DNA of 64,000 nucleotides from a bacterium. Lineage in GTDB: Bacteria; NPL-UPA2; JAUVJM01. The stretch covers positions 90,905 through 154,904 of the forward strand of contig JAUWGW010000001.1 in the NCBI GenBank assembly GCA_030606215.1, written 5' to 3'. The notes under the pieces are model-generated. The model ran no database searches. It had not been told where the DNA came from and saw only the letters and a program-made list of their open reading frames with translations. Position 1 is the stretch's first letter. Every line of letters starts with the position of its first letter. Shown here in pieces: positions 17,590-26,603 of the stretch. The position numbers were made by a program, and so were the translations under genes.

Positions 17590-18114
17590 TCAACCGCCCC
17601 TCTGAACTTTTCCTATAAGTCTCCGATATGCCACAAATATACGTGCTATAAAAATACCTTTTGGCTTAAGCTTGTATGTTTCTCTATCCAAGCAAATCAT
17701 TCCTCCGGCAACGAGATCTCTTAGTCTCGGCAGTATCAGAACATCATTGCTCATTTCTTGCTCAAGCGTATTTTTGTCTAATCCATTAGAACCCGCTTTA
17801 GCAATATTCATCACCATTACAAGCGAAGGGCTATCTACCTCTAACGCAGAATAAGTAGCTATATAAGCCGTGGTTAAAGAGACAAAGAAAAAAGAAAGTT
17901 GGAAATATTCATAGGTGGTCGTGGGAGCAGGCAAGCCCAAAATTGTAATATAAGCTGAAGATTTCCACAAGATTAAAAAACCGATTATCATAGTGCCAAA
18001 GAATATCTGTACCAATGCTTTTGTTTGATTTTGAGGTAAACGGATTTTCCAAATAGTAAGATGGATAAAAAATGCAATAAAAATTAAGCCTGTGCCGTAG
18101 AATAATACGTTCAT
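17590..18114 (-). CDS. Membrane protein with C-terminal winged-helix-like domain (b)
   Basis: A 174-residue protein with three predicted TM segments (about residues 4-22, 35-53 and 70-95). A helical, winged-helix-like stretch follows (KNTLEQEMSNDVLILPRLRD, then the wing-like GGMICLDRETYKLKPKG), with an amphipathic C-terminal tail. It is a distant paralog of its 13-base downstream neighbour. I do not recognise a named family. It lies between a B12-type radical SAM gene and the ABC exporter. The pairing of equal-length partners suggests a heterodimer, which is inference. Confidence 0.6.
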   Translation of the reverse strand: MNVLFYGTGLIFIAFFIHLTIWKIRLPQNQTKALVQIFFGTMIIGFLILWKSSAYITILGLPAPTTTYEYFQLSFFFVSLTTAYIATYSALEVDSPSLVMVMNIAKAGSNGLDKNTLEQEMSNDVLILPRLRDLVAGGMICLDRETYKLKPKGIFIARIFVAYRRLIGKVQRGG

Positions 18115-18136
18115 AAAAGACTCAATGTTAAATTCT

Positions 18137-19633
18137 TTATCTCTTAAGAGGTCTCATTGCCTCATACAGAAATAGTTTAGTAAAAGAGCATAATATTCTA
18201 AATCCAAATTTTATCAAGTAAGACCACTCTTCTGGATTGAGATACCATCTTTCCGGCAGAGTTAGCCAACCGGCAGGGCCAATCCTCTCTTTCAAAATCT
18301 TAAATATACTCTGCGGGCGAAATGAATAAAGAAGATTATACTTCAATATATCGTGGCTAAGTTCTTTCTGGGAAGCTGTAAGAGGGACGTAAGCCAGGGG
18401 AGTTTCCTTAAAGGGTGATTCTACAAGCGTTCCGCACGCGTTGAGGTTCTCCCAATTATTGCCAGGATTTAACCTATTTTCTTCTTTTGCTATCTCGTAC
18501 AATTTTGTTCCGGGATAAGGCGTGGCGTTATTGAATCTCACGTAATCTAAAGCTAATTCCTTGGCAAGTCTATATGCCGCTTTTCTCTCTTCCTTGGTCT
18601 CTGTTGGAAGCCCCAATATAAATGTACCTGAGACCTGGAACCCAAATCTTTTTGCTAATTTGACTCCTTCTATTACTTGTTGTACAGTTTCTCTCTTATC
18701 AATTAGTTTCATTAATCTTTCCGATGCTGTCTCTATTCCAAAATGAATAGTTCTAAAGCCAGCCTCTCTAAGGGACTGTAAAACTTGTTCACTAACTGTG
18801 TCCCCCCTTGCCTGACAGTCAAAAATTGCCTTTTTGTGAAAATCTTTTTGTACCATCATCTCACAAAGATGCATAATTCTTTTCTTATTCATGAGAAAAG
18901 AATCATCTACAAATGTAATATAAGGACGGTTGTATTTATATATAAGCTCTTCTATATACTGAATAACAAGTTCAGAGGGGAAAAATCTGTATTTTCTTCC
19001 TGATATACTGCGCTGACTGCAGAACATGCAATTATAGGGACACCCTCGAGAACTAGCAATAAAACCTAATTCGTACCTATCTGAATACTGCTCAAATAAA
19101 TAGTAGGGAAACTTAGGCATCTTTTCTAAATCTGGCAATTGCGCTCGCTCATTATTAACAATAAACCCATCTTTGCGAAAAGAAATGCCTTTTATACTGC
19201 TATAATCTTCATTATTCTTTATCCTTTCATATAATAAATTTAGAATTTCCTCACCTTCACCGCAAACCACTATATCTATGTTTCTATCTCTTAGAACCTC
19301 CTCTGGCAAAACAGTTGGATGCATACCGCCCAATATAACTTTACCATCAGGATATTTTGTCTTTATAATGTGTGCTAACTCGTGAGCTCTGCCGATACCC
19401 GCTGTCAAACATGATAAGCCAAAAATGTAAGGTTGCTCGAGCCCTTTGACGTATTTGCCAAGCATCTCATCAGACACACACACCATTTCCTCATCCAATA
19501 TTCTGACTGTCTTACCATGCTCAATAAGATAACCTGCAAGATAACCTATGCCAATAGGAACGCTCACAGGAACATACCTTGAAAATCCACCTAATTTTTG
19601 CTTACGATTATAATCGGGATTAATCAATATCAT
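18137..19633 (-). CDS. B12-binding-domain radical SAM enzyme
   Basis: A 498-residue radical SAM protein with an N-terminal cobalamin-binding-like Rossmann domain (residues about 1-150, with VILGGMHPTVLPEEVL and VVCGEGEE). A radical SAM core follows with the cluster motif SSRGCPYNCMFCSQRS and HFGIETASERLM. The classic DxHxxG cobalamin His motif is not apparent, which is common in this class. Members perform methylations or carbon-skeleton changes on poorly activated carbons, including in glycan and antibiotic loci. Here it could modify a sugar or its lipid carrier. The substrate is unknown. Confidence 0.85.
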   Translation of the reverse strand: MILINPDYNRKQKLGGFSRYVPVSVPIGIGYLAGYLIEHGKTVRILDEEMVCVSDEMLGKYVKGLEQPYIFGLSCLTAGIGRAHELAHIIKTKYPDGKVILGGMHPTVLPEEVLRDRNIDIVVCGEGEEILNLLYERIKNNEDYSSIKGISFRKDGFIVNNERAQLPDLEKMPKFPYYLFEQYSDRYELGFIASSRGCPYNCMFCSQRSISGRKYRFFPSELVIQYIEELIYKYNRPYITFVDDSFLMNKKRIMHLCEMMVQKDFHKKAIFDCQARGDTVSEQVLQSLREAGFRTIHFGIETASERLMKLIDKRETVQQVIEGVKLAKRFGFQVSGTFILGLPTETKEERKAAYRLAKELALDYVRFNNATPYPGTKLYEIAKEENRLNPGNNWENLNACGTLVESPFKETPLAYVPLTASQKELSHDILKYNLLYSFRPQSIFKILKERIGPAGWLTLPERWYLNPEEWSYLIKFGFRILCSFTKLFLYEAMRPLKR

Positions 19634-19656
19634 TTATCTGTGATGTTGGCACAAAA

Positions 19657-20763
19657 TCATATAAAATTTATATGCAGTGGGGGGGCACCTTTCGGTTCTT
19701 CAAGAATGGCATTTCCGTGTTTCAAATCCCAGAGGAACTCATTTACCTTATGTTGAAGACACAGGGTGCCACACATCGTTTTGGCATCAAACTTATTCGA
19801 AGCGATAAAATTCATAACCTCCCAATAACGCTCACTCTGCCAGACCTCCTTGAAAGATGTATCCACTATATTGCCAATATGAAATCTTTTATACTTTTTA
19901 TTGAACAGCATACCGCAAGGGGCAACAAGTCCTGAGCCAGAAAATTGCGTAATAAAAGGTGGGCCGAAACACCGGGAATACTTACGCTTCCCACTACTTA
20001 AAATCTTAGACCATTTCACCTTCATTAAATATCCGTTCTCAGCGTAAGTCTCTGCTCTTTTTAAAACATCAACTAACTTGAAGTACTCAGAGTAATCTAT
20101 TCCTAAACTTCCCTCCTCATCATCACTGCAATGTTTAATAATCGCATAGTCAACTCCCAATTCCTTGCCAAGTTTAGCAAAAGGAATAATCTGATCAGAA
20201 AATTCAGGCATTAAAACCATCTGTATACCTATGGTGACAGAAAGCTCTTTCTCTTCCTTTATTTTTACACATGTCTTTATTGTATTATATACTTTATAAA
20301 AATATTCTTTTTTACAACCCATTATTTGACTATAGCGAGAAGGTTCTGCGGCGGAGATATTGAACCTGAGATAAGTTAAACAAGGCAAGAGTTCTTCCAA
20401 CTTTTCATCTTTCACTAAATAACCGTTCGTTCCTAATGCCATATCTAAACCATTTGCCCTGCCTCTTAAAACAGCATCATATAGATGGGGAGAACAGGTG
20501 CTTTCTCCGTCACTTACAAAACTTATAGCTTTTACCCCAATCTCGGTGGCATCGTCGAGAAACCTGAAAATCACATCTTTTGTCATCCTCTTCTCATCGT
20601 TAGCCTGCAGTTGACCATAACAATAAATACATCTATAAGTGCAGCGTCTGGTCAAAGCACAATCAATAGTGACGGGAGCTATTCTTTCTCCCCTTAACCA
20701 AGCTTCCACCCTTTCCTTATGCCATGCCAGTTTGTGCCCATCAAGAATCAATTCAGCAGCCAA
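19657..20763 (-). CDS. Radical SAM/SPASM protein (paralog 1)
   Basis: A 368-residue radical SAM enzyme. The SAM cluster motif is CALTRRCTYRCIYCYGQ (CxxxCxxC), and a SPASM/twitch-like C-terminal region supplies further cysteines (CFGPP, PCGMLF, MCGTLC). The N-terminal plan HKLAWHKERVEAWLRGERI and the exact C-terminal tail PPLHINFI recur in the gene at 23593-24660, so the two are paralogs of one subfamily. Proteins with this plan modify peptides or sugars, and here the glycan context points to a sugar. No peptide substrate gene was noticed nearby. Confidence 0.83.
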   Translation of the reverse strand: MAAELILDGHKLAWHKERVEAWLRGERIAPVTIDCALTRRCTYRCIYCYGQLQANDEKRMTKDVIFRFLDDATEIGVKAISFVSDGESTCSPHLYDAVLRGRANGLDMALGTNGYLVKDEKLEELLPCLTYLRFNISAAEPSRYSQIMGCKKEYFYKVYNTIKTCVKIKEEKELSVTIGIQMVLMPEFSDQIIPFAKLGKELGVDYAIIKHCSDDEEGSLGIDYSEYFKLVDVLKRAETYAENGYLMKVKWSKILSSGKRKYSRCFGPPFITQFSGSGLVAPCGMLFNKKYKRFHIGNIVDTSFKEVWQSERYWEVMNFIASNKFDAKTMCGTLCLQHKVNEFLWDLKHGNAILEEPKGAPPLHINFI

Positions 20764-20786
20764 AGTAATTTCCCTCTCTCAGGCAT

Positions 20787-21569
20787 TTAATCATCCCTAT
20801 TCCGTCTGATTGCTGTCAAGGAATCTTCTGTGAATCGCACCCTAATTTTTGTATCTTTCTCAATATGAATGTTGTTTACTAACCGAAAATAGCCCTTTGT
20901 GACCTGTAGCAAAGAAGGAAATGAAACCGCTTTGGAAATCCCCTCTTTTCTTAAACCAATCCTGTAAGGAACCTCAGCGAAAAGATAGCCTTCTTTTATT
21001 GTTCTTATTAGAATATCAGTTTGAAAAAAGAAACCGTTACTTCTATAGTTCAGCTCTTTCAAAATGGATTTTCGGTAGAGGACCGTACCGTTGGTGTAGT
21101 TAAGGTTAACGAAAAACGTGCTATTAATAATGAAACGATAAAAAAATGAGAGAGCATTCCTGAAGAGAGACCTCGCTCCTTTGTTAAAGATAAAAGGGAT
21201 AACAATATCCACGTGATCGAGCAACCTGTAATACCGGAGAATTTCCCGTGGATTATTCTCATTATCTCCAGGGATCATAACAATTATGTTCCCGTTAGCA
21301 TTATCAACCCCGTCCCAAAATGACGCACCCACACCTTGAGGAACTTGATGAGATATCATTCTAACACGATTATCTTTTTTTATTAGAGTATCCACCACAC
21401 CTTTTGTATTATCTGCACTTCCATCGTCAACAACGATTATTTCACCCTTGATGTTGAAATCCTCAAGAGCTTTTAATGTGTTATCAATAACAACCGGAAT
21501 ATTTTTCCCCTCGTTAAGAGCTGGCATGATAACAGTGATATTGAGTCTGTCTTTATTCTCAAGGTTCAT
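20787..21569 (-). CDS. Glycosyltransferase family 2 (DPM-like)
   Basis: A 260-residue GT-A glycosyltransferase resembling dolichyl- or polyprenyl-phosphate sugar transferases. The start ITVIMPALNEGKNIP, the motif EIIVVDDGSADNT and the nucleotide-sugar metal motif region MIPGDNENNP (in place of the usual DxD) are visible. No C-terminal membrane segments are obvious, so it is probably peripheral. The ATG overlaps the end of the E1 beta gene by four bases. It could load a sugar onto undecaprenyl phosphate for the GT-C-like proteins of the same operon, which is inference. Confidence 0.85.
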   Translation of the reverse strand: MNLENKDRLNITVIMPALNEGKNIPVVIDNTLKALEDFNIKGEIIVVDDGSADNTKGVVDTLIKKDNRVRMISHQVPQGVGASFWDGVDNANGNIIVMIPGDNENNPREILRYYRLLDHVDIVIPFIFNKGARSLFRNALSFFYRFIINSTFFVNLNYTNGTVLYRKSILKELNYRSNGFFFQTDILIRTIKEGYLFAEVPYRIGLRKEGISKAVSFPSLLQVTKGYFRLVNNIHIEKDTKIRVRFTEDSLTAIRRNRDD

Positions 21570-22618
21570 TTTAGCACTCTCTTCACTTCCGTAATGATTT
21601 GCTCCTCCCCAGAGTAATACGCCTTCTCAAGGATTGGACTCGCCGGCGTGGGGACATCAGGCAGTGCTACTCTTAAAACAGAGGTCTCCAAATGCTCAAA
21701 AGCATTTTCCATCAGAAAGGAAGAGACCTCAGAACTTATACCGCAAAACTTATACCCAAAATCTAAAATCACAGCTCTTCCTGTTTTTTTAACAGAATTC
21801 AAAATCAAATCATAGTCTAAGGGTTTTATTGTACGCAAATCTATTAATTCTATATCAATCCCTTCTTTTTCCAACACTCTCGCGGCCGCCATCGCCAAGA
21901 TCACCATAAAAGAATCAGCAATCAATGTTAAATCTTTTCCCTCCCTTCTTAAGCTCCCCTTTCCTAAGGGTATAAAATAGGGCTCAGGAGGTACTATATC
22001 TTTATGGTCATAGAGCCAGCGGTGCTCAACAAAGACTACAGGAGACTCATTATGAATACTTGACAGAAGAAGACCTTTCGCATCATATGCAGTAGAAGGC
22101 ATGACAACTTTTAATCCCGGGATATGGGTAAATAAACCTTGAAGAGGTTGAGAATGTTGAGCAGCTGAACCCCACCCACCTCCTATTATTGTCCTGACTA
22201 CCATGGGAACAGACACTTTTCCTCCAAACATGTATTTCCACTTAGCCGCATGATTCATTAGCTGATCCATTGAAAGAAGCATAAAGTCCGTTCTCATCTG
22301 GACCAAAATTGGCCTTAGCCCTGCCAAGGAAGCTCCAATAGCAATTCCCGTTAAGGCGTTTTCACATATAGGTGTATCAAAAACTCTCTCCTGACCAAAT
22401 TCTTTATGAAGGTTGAGCGTTGTTCCAAAAACTCCTCCGGGGTCATCCACCCCTTCACCGAATATGAAAACCCTTGTGTCTCTTCCCAAAGCTGAAGATA
22501 GAGCTTCTCTGATAGCTTCTCTGTAACTGATTACCCGCTCTCCCTTAAATTCATCCTTTTGAGTAAGAACTCTTATCCCGGATAAATCTACAGGCACTCT
22601 ATCCCACGACATAGTCAA
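21566..22618 (-). CDS. TPP-dependent dehydrogenase/transketolase-like E1 beta subunit
   Basis: A 350-residue E1-beta-type protein (transketolase PYR domain plus C-terminal domain). RVFIFGEGVDDPGGVFGTT and FDTPICENALTGIAIGASLA contain the conserved Glu that activates the TPP ring. The C-terminal transketolase fold ends near VPTPASP. It overlaps the alpha-subunit gene by four bases, so the two subunits are made together. No E2 acyltransferase or E3 dehydrogenase is present in the window. The pair may therefore act alone on a sugar or keto-acid in the glycan pathway. Confidence 0.86.
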   Translation of the reverse strand: MTMSWDRVPVDLSGIRVLTQKDEFKGERVISYREAIREALSSALGRDTRVFIFGEGVDDPGGVFGTTLNLHKEFGQERVFDTPICENALTGIAIGASLAGLRPILVQMRTDFMLLSMDQLMNHAAKWKYMFGGKVSVPMVVRTIIGGGWGSAAQHSQPLQGLFTHIPGLKVVMPSTAYDAKGLLLSSIHNESPVVFVEHRWLYDHKDIVPPEPYFIPLGKGSLRREGKDLTLIADSFMVILAMAAARVLEKEGIDIELIDLRTIKPLDYDLILNSVKKTGRAVILDFGYKFCGISSEVSSFLMENAFEHLETSVLRVALPDVPTPASPILEKAYYSGEEQIITEVKRVLK

Positions 22619-23589
22619 TAGACATCCTTATATAGGTCTTCTTCTTCAGGGTAACGACTGGTTAGGGCAAAATCTAACGCTTCTTGAACCTCTTTCTCTA
22701 TCTTTTTTCCCACTTCCTGAAGGTCTTTCTTCTCCAGCAGGTTGTTTCTTAGTACATGCTCTTCAAACTTTTTCAAAGGGCATTTATTAACCCACTCCGC
22801 AACCTCTTTCTCATCCCTGAACCCTTTTTCAATATCTGTTTCAGGACCAACATGTGTCTTCCACCTATATGTTCTCGCCTCAATTAATGAGGGACCTGAA
22901 CCATGCTTTGCTCTATCTATGAATTCTTTAGCTATTTTATAGATTTCCAACACATCATTCCCATCAACACAAACCCCTGGCATGAGGAAGAAATCTGCTA
23001 TTTTGTAAATATCAGGGTTCACCTGGCGGTTTTCTTGAGGAGAATTTGTGGCATAGAAATTATTCTCACACACAAATACTATAGGCAATTTCTTTAAAGA
23101 GGCGAAATTAAGACTTTCATAGAATACACCTTCATCCACAGCTCCATCTCCGAAAAATACAACGACCACTCTCTCATCCCTATTCATTTTAGAGGCTAAT
23201 GCTGTTCCCACGGCTATAGGTATTCCCCCACCTACAATCGATGATGTTCCCATTATAGAACGTTCCGGGAAAACCATGTGCATTGATCCACCTTTACCTT
23301 TGGAACATCCAGTTATTTTTCCATAGAGTTCTGCAAACATAGGCTTCAGATCCACACCCTTAGCAATTAAATGCCCGTGGTTTCTATGATTGCTAAAAAC
23401 ATAGTCTTCCTTCTTTAAATTAGCACAGAACCCAACGGCAATTGCTTCCTGGCCAATGTAGAGGTGAACAGGACAACGCATTTCCTGCTGAGGATAAAGT
23501 TCTATTATTTTTTCTTCAAATCTCCTTATTTTCACTAAATAATAATACATCTTCTTAAGAATTCCAGTATCAATTACGAGATTTTTCAT
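22615..23589 (-). CDS. TPP-dependent dehydrogenase E1 alpha subunit
   Basis: A 324-residue TPP-binding subunit. NHRNHGHLIAKGVD and SKGKGGSMHM are E1-alpha motifs, and the TPP/Mg site is VVFFGDGAVDEGVFYE with CENNFYA. The YRWKTHVGPE segment lies where E1 alpha carries its phosphorylation-loop counterpart. It sits between two paralogous radical SAM/SPASM genes, with only three bases to the upstream one. E1 pairs without E2 occur in nucleotide-sugar and secondary-metabolite clusters. The reaction here is not predictable from sequence. Confidence 0.87.
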   Translation of the reverse strand: MKNLVIDTGILKKMYYYLVKIRRFEEKIIELYPQQEMRCPVHLYIGQEAIAVGFCANLKKEDYVFSNHRNHGHLIAKGVDLKPMFAELYGKITGCSKGKGGSMHMVFPERSIMGTSSIVGGGIPIAVGTALASKMNRDERVVVVFFGDGAVDEGVFYESLNFASLKKLPIVFVCENNFYATNSPQENRQVNPDIYKIADFFLMPGVCVDGNDVLEIYKIAKEFIDRAKHGSGPSLIEARTYRWKTHVGPETDIEKGFRDEKEVAEWVNKCPLKKFEEHVLRNNLLEKKDLQEVGKKIEKEVQEALDFALTSRYPEEEDLYKDVY

Positions 23590-23592
23590 AAT

Positions 23593-24660
23593 TTAGATAA
23601 AATTTACGTGAAGTGGAGGATTTTTAAGATTCCAGAGATATCTATTTATCTCATCAAGACGACACATTTCTCGACAATTCTCTATGTTCCACTCGCTTTC
23701 CATCATCTTCATAATTTCCCTTCTTTTCTCCCCTTCCCATATTTTAGGAAAAGAATTTTGATATATGTTCCCGTAGCAGAAACGCTCATCACCGAGAAAA
23801 GCACTACAGGCAAAAAGGTCACCCTTAGATGTAAGATAAGCCCAAAAGGAAAGACCGAAGCACTTCTTATAAGGTCTCCGCTCTCCAATTTTTAGCATAG
23901 TGTTCTTCCGAAATATTATCTTAAAATTTTCTCTTTCGCGATTTCTGAGTTCTTCTTTAAGGAATAAAAGTCTTTCATAATCGAGCTGAGGTTTCAAACG
24001 ATTTATACTTGAAGGATGCTGAGAATAGGGTTTTACAATTAAATAATCAGTTCCTATACTACTTAAGATTTCTGCCAGCATGGGAACTTCCTTATAATTC
24101 TCATTCAAAAGAAGCAGTTGAACACCAACCGTGCAGAGATAACCCTTTTCCTTCTTTAGCTGTATTGCTTCTTTGATATTTCCAATGACCTTATCAAAAT
24201 CTTTAGGATTCGTCCTGTGAATAAAAGAGTAAGTTTTGCGTGTACCTGCATCAAGGCTTATTCTCAACCAGCTAAGGTGGGGAAGTATCTCATTTAAAAG
24301 TCTTTTGGATAATAATACACCGTTAGTAGTAATCGCTACATCCAGATTGCAACTTTTCGCATATATTACTAATTCTGAAGTATCTTTATGAAGCAAAGGT
24401 TCTCCTTCTCCAGCGAACATTACACTTTTTACTCCTCTCACCGAAATTTCTTCCAAAAAACTCTTAAGCACTTCTGTGTCTAAGTGGGTAGGATTATATT
24501 TCAAATAGTCTAAGGCGCAGAATATGCAACGGTGATTACAACCACCATATGGAGAAATTTCCATATAAAGCGGGAAAATATCCTTTCCATCAAGCCAATC
24601 TGCAACTCTCCTGGGATGGTAGATTAGCTTATGACTATCTATACGATATGTGTCCATCAA
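23593..24660 (-). CDS. Radical SAM/SPASM protein (paralog 2)
   Basis: A 355-residue radical SAM protein with the cluster motif SPYGGCNHRCIFCALDY and a C-terminal cysteine set (KKCFGLSFWAYL, LFACSAFLG, CREMCRLDE). It shares with the protein at 19657-20763 the N-terminal pattern HKLIYHPRRVADWLDGKDI and the tail PPLHVNFI, which argues for a common ancestor and possibly a common substrate type. Three bases separate it from the E1 alpha gene. Two start Met codons are adjacent (MMDTYRID). Confidence 0.83.
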   Translation of the reverse strand: MMDTYRIDSHKLIYHPRRVADWLDGKDIFPLYMEISPYGGCNHRCIFCALDYLKYNPTHLDTEVLKSFLEEISVRGVKSVMFAGEGEPLLHKDTSELVIYAKSCNLDVAITTNGVLLSKRLLNEILPHLSWLRISLDAGTRKTYSFIHRTNPKDFDKVIGNIKEAIQLKKEKGYLCTVGVQLLLLNENYKEVPMLAEILSSIGTDYLIVKPYSQHPSSINRLKPQLDYERLLFLKEELRNRERENFKIIFRKNTMLKIGERRPYKKCFGLSFWAYLTSKGDLFACSAFLGDERFCYGNIYQNSFPKIWEGEKRREIMKMMESEWNIENCREMCRLDEINRYLWNLKNPPLHVNFI

Positions 24661-24699
24661 TTTTACTGCTGTGTAAGAGCTCCCCTTGGCCTGTTATTA

Positions 24700-25650
24700 T
24701 CACTTAAGCAGCCCTTCATGGAATGCCCGGTTAATTTCGCTAAAAACATCTTTGGGATAAATATGTCTCATACACGGGTTGTTTATTTTACACTCGGGCA
24801 AACAGCATGGAAAATCACTGCACTCCACTTTTCCCGGAGTAATGATTTTTCCCCGGTCATAAAGACATACCTCTCTAAAGTTCATGGGGCCGAACAACGC
24901 TACAACATACTTTTTCATCGCTATTGCGAGATGCAGGCCAAACGAATCATTTGTGACGATAAGACGACATGAATGAATCCAATCAAAATATTCTTCCATA
25001 TTGTCGAGTCCCTGCTGCCATGAAATGCAATATTTGTTTCCGATGATTTTTTCGAGCTTTTTCCAGTAATCCATCGGCCAGGCTTTTGAAGACCACTTAT
25101 TGCCCACTTGGTAGTTGAATCCGATATCATGTGTTACAGCTGATTTCGGTTCGTGACCGAGGATGTACTCTTCATCCCTCCACTGCGCATTTACTATTTT
25201 GTAAAGTCCTTCCTGCCAAAACGAAGCGTATTTTTTCTTCTTCTCTATGTCCAGACATACAGCTAATGCTTCCTGAGTTCCATCATAAGCCTCTGCACAT
25301 CCAGTTCTTTCATCAAACCTGAAACCATAACGTCGCCAGGCATTGATTGAATCAGTCAGGGCACATAATCCGGGAACCTTCTCTAGATTAATAACAGTGT
25401 CGAAATATTCTGCCTGCAGTTGTAATACAGAAGAAAGGTTGTAAATCATAACTCTGTCAATATATTCGTTACCTTTTAGAATGGGATAAGCTCTCTCATC
25501 TACAAGCCACGTAACATGGTCATTTTTATAAAGATGTAACAAAACTGTTGTGCGGAGCACATCTCCGTAACTTGTCGTGTTACTTATTTCTGGATCCAGG
25601 GTTTCCGAGTAGCCTACTTTAATTATCAATACTTTTGATTTCTTGCTCAT
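24700..25650 (-). CDS. Glycosyltransferase family 9 (heptosyltransferase-like)
   Basis: A 316-residue GT-B glycosyltransferase. The N-terminal VLIIKVGYSETLD and SYGDVLRTTVLLHLYK match the LPS heptosyltransferase start, and the C-terminal donor site VTNDSFGLHLAIAMKKYVVALFGP is the GT9 signature (TxDSGxxHxA type). The end CCLPECKINNPCMRHI matches the ADP-heptose transferase C-terminal cysteines. The start lies 32 bases inside the upstream radical SAM gene. Likely it adds a heptose-like residue to the surface glycan or its anchor. Confidence 0.85.
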   Translation of the reverse strand: MSKKSKVLIIKVGYSETLDPEISNTTSYGDVLRTTVLLHLYKNDHVTWLVDERAYPILKGNEYIDRVMIYNLSSVLQLQAEYFDTVINLEKVPGLCALTDSINAWRRYGFRFDERTGCAEAYDGTQEALAVCLDIEKKKKYASFWQEGLYKIVNAQWRDEEYILGHEPKSAVTHDIGFNYQVGNKWSSKAWPMDYWKKLEKIIGNKYCISWQQGLDNMEEYFDWIHSCRLIVTNDSFGLHLAIAMKKYVVALFGPMNFREVCLYDRGKIITPGKVECSDFPCCLPECKINNPCMRHIYPKDVFSEINRAFHEGLLK

Positions 25651-26527
25651 CGTGTCCGCCTCCTGGAAATTTTATGTCTACTGATGTATATCCATAAATT
25701 TGATACCTGTTTGTTTTAATCTTTACATCACATTCACTGCAAGTGCCGTAATTATCACAACTATAATATTTATCCTTAATGACCAAACCCTCATCCAAAA
25801 CATTCCCTAATTTGAGAGATTTTCTTCTAAAATATAAATCGGAATGACACCGGTATATGTCACCATCCGGTGCAATAGGAACCACTGTGTCCTTGCACAT
25901 TACGCTTATCCCTTTCTTTTTACCAATACAGGCGTCCTTATACCGAAAAGTACCATATAATTTACCGTTCCAGCAACCTAAAAATTCTTTCTGCCTCACT
26001 TCAACACCAAATCTTCTGGCAAATTGTTTAACTTCAATAAACTCTTCCTTATAAGAAGGATGCTCTAAGCAGTACAAACCTATGCTTAGTACAGTTTGTA
26101 ACTCGGCAATTCTTCTTATTAGTTCTTTGTAATCATGTTGCCCTTTATGATAAGAAACCCTTATGGTAGGGTAAGGAGCTTTTCTTTTGTTCCATTCTAA
26201 TGTTCTCAATTTAACAAAGTGCTCTCTCGTCAGGAAAGATGGCAGTGCTGTTAGTATATCTATCTTGTGCCTGATTCCTTCTAATACCTCCCAAATCCCG
26301 GCATAAAGAAACGGTTCTCCCCCCTGCAAGGTGATAGGAACATCCTCTGGAAGCACAAACCTGTTCAATGATTCAATCCACTGCCCTGGAGACAAGTATT
26401 TTATCTGTTCATACTGAAAGTTAGAATTGTGGTGAGCAGTTATACAGTAATCACATTTCAAATGACACTTGTTGGTGAGATAGACACCTATATAATCGTA
26501 ATGATCAGGGATAATTACCTTCTTCAT
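25619..26527 (-). CDS. Radical SAM protein with C-terminal Fe-S cysteines
   Basis: A 302-residue radical SAM protein. YLTNKCHLKCDYCITAHH gives CxxxCxxC, VPITLQGGEPFLY is the GGE SAM-binding motif, and the C-terminal CDNYGTCSECDVK supplies an auxiliary-cluster-like set. It lacks the PPLHxNFI tail of the other two SPASM proteins here. It is the first gene of the glycan operon after the regulator. A short hairpin (AGGGC-TTC-GCCCT at 26541-26553) lies in its 5' leader. The function is unknown. Confidence 0.82.
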   Translation of the reverse strand: MKKVIIPDHYDYIGVYLTNKCHLKCDYCITAHHNSNFQYEQIKYLSPGQWIESLNRFVLPEDVPITLQGGEPFLYAGIWEVLEGIRHKIDILTALPSFLTREHFVKLRTLEWNKRKAPYPTIRVSYHKGQHDYKELIRRIAELQTVLSIGLYCLEHPSYKEEFIEVKQFARRFGVEVRQKEFLGCWNGKLYGTFRYKDACIGKKKGISVMCKDTVVPIAPDGDIYRCHSDLYFRRKSLKLGNVLDEGLVIKDKYYSCDNYGTCSECDVKIKTNRYQIYGYTSVDIKFPGGGHDEQEIKSIDN

Positions 26528-26603
26528 TTCAGATAATTGCAGGGCTTCGCCCTCTCAGTCCCAATGACTGTTTCCTTGAACCATATTTTCGATTCATCCC
26601 GGT

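Noticed and set aside
21566..23589. Pyruvate dehydrogenase complex
   Set aside because: Only E1 alpha and beta are present. No lipoyl E2 or E3 genes are in the window, and the neighbours are glycan genes.
26541..26553. AGGGC-TTC-GCCCT hairpin as a terminator or attenuator after the regulator gene
   Set aside because: The five-base stem is too short and has no T-run. Mentioned only as a feature of the leader.
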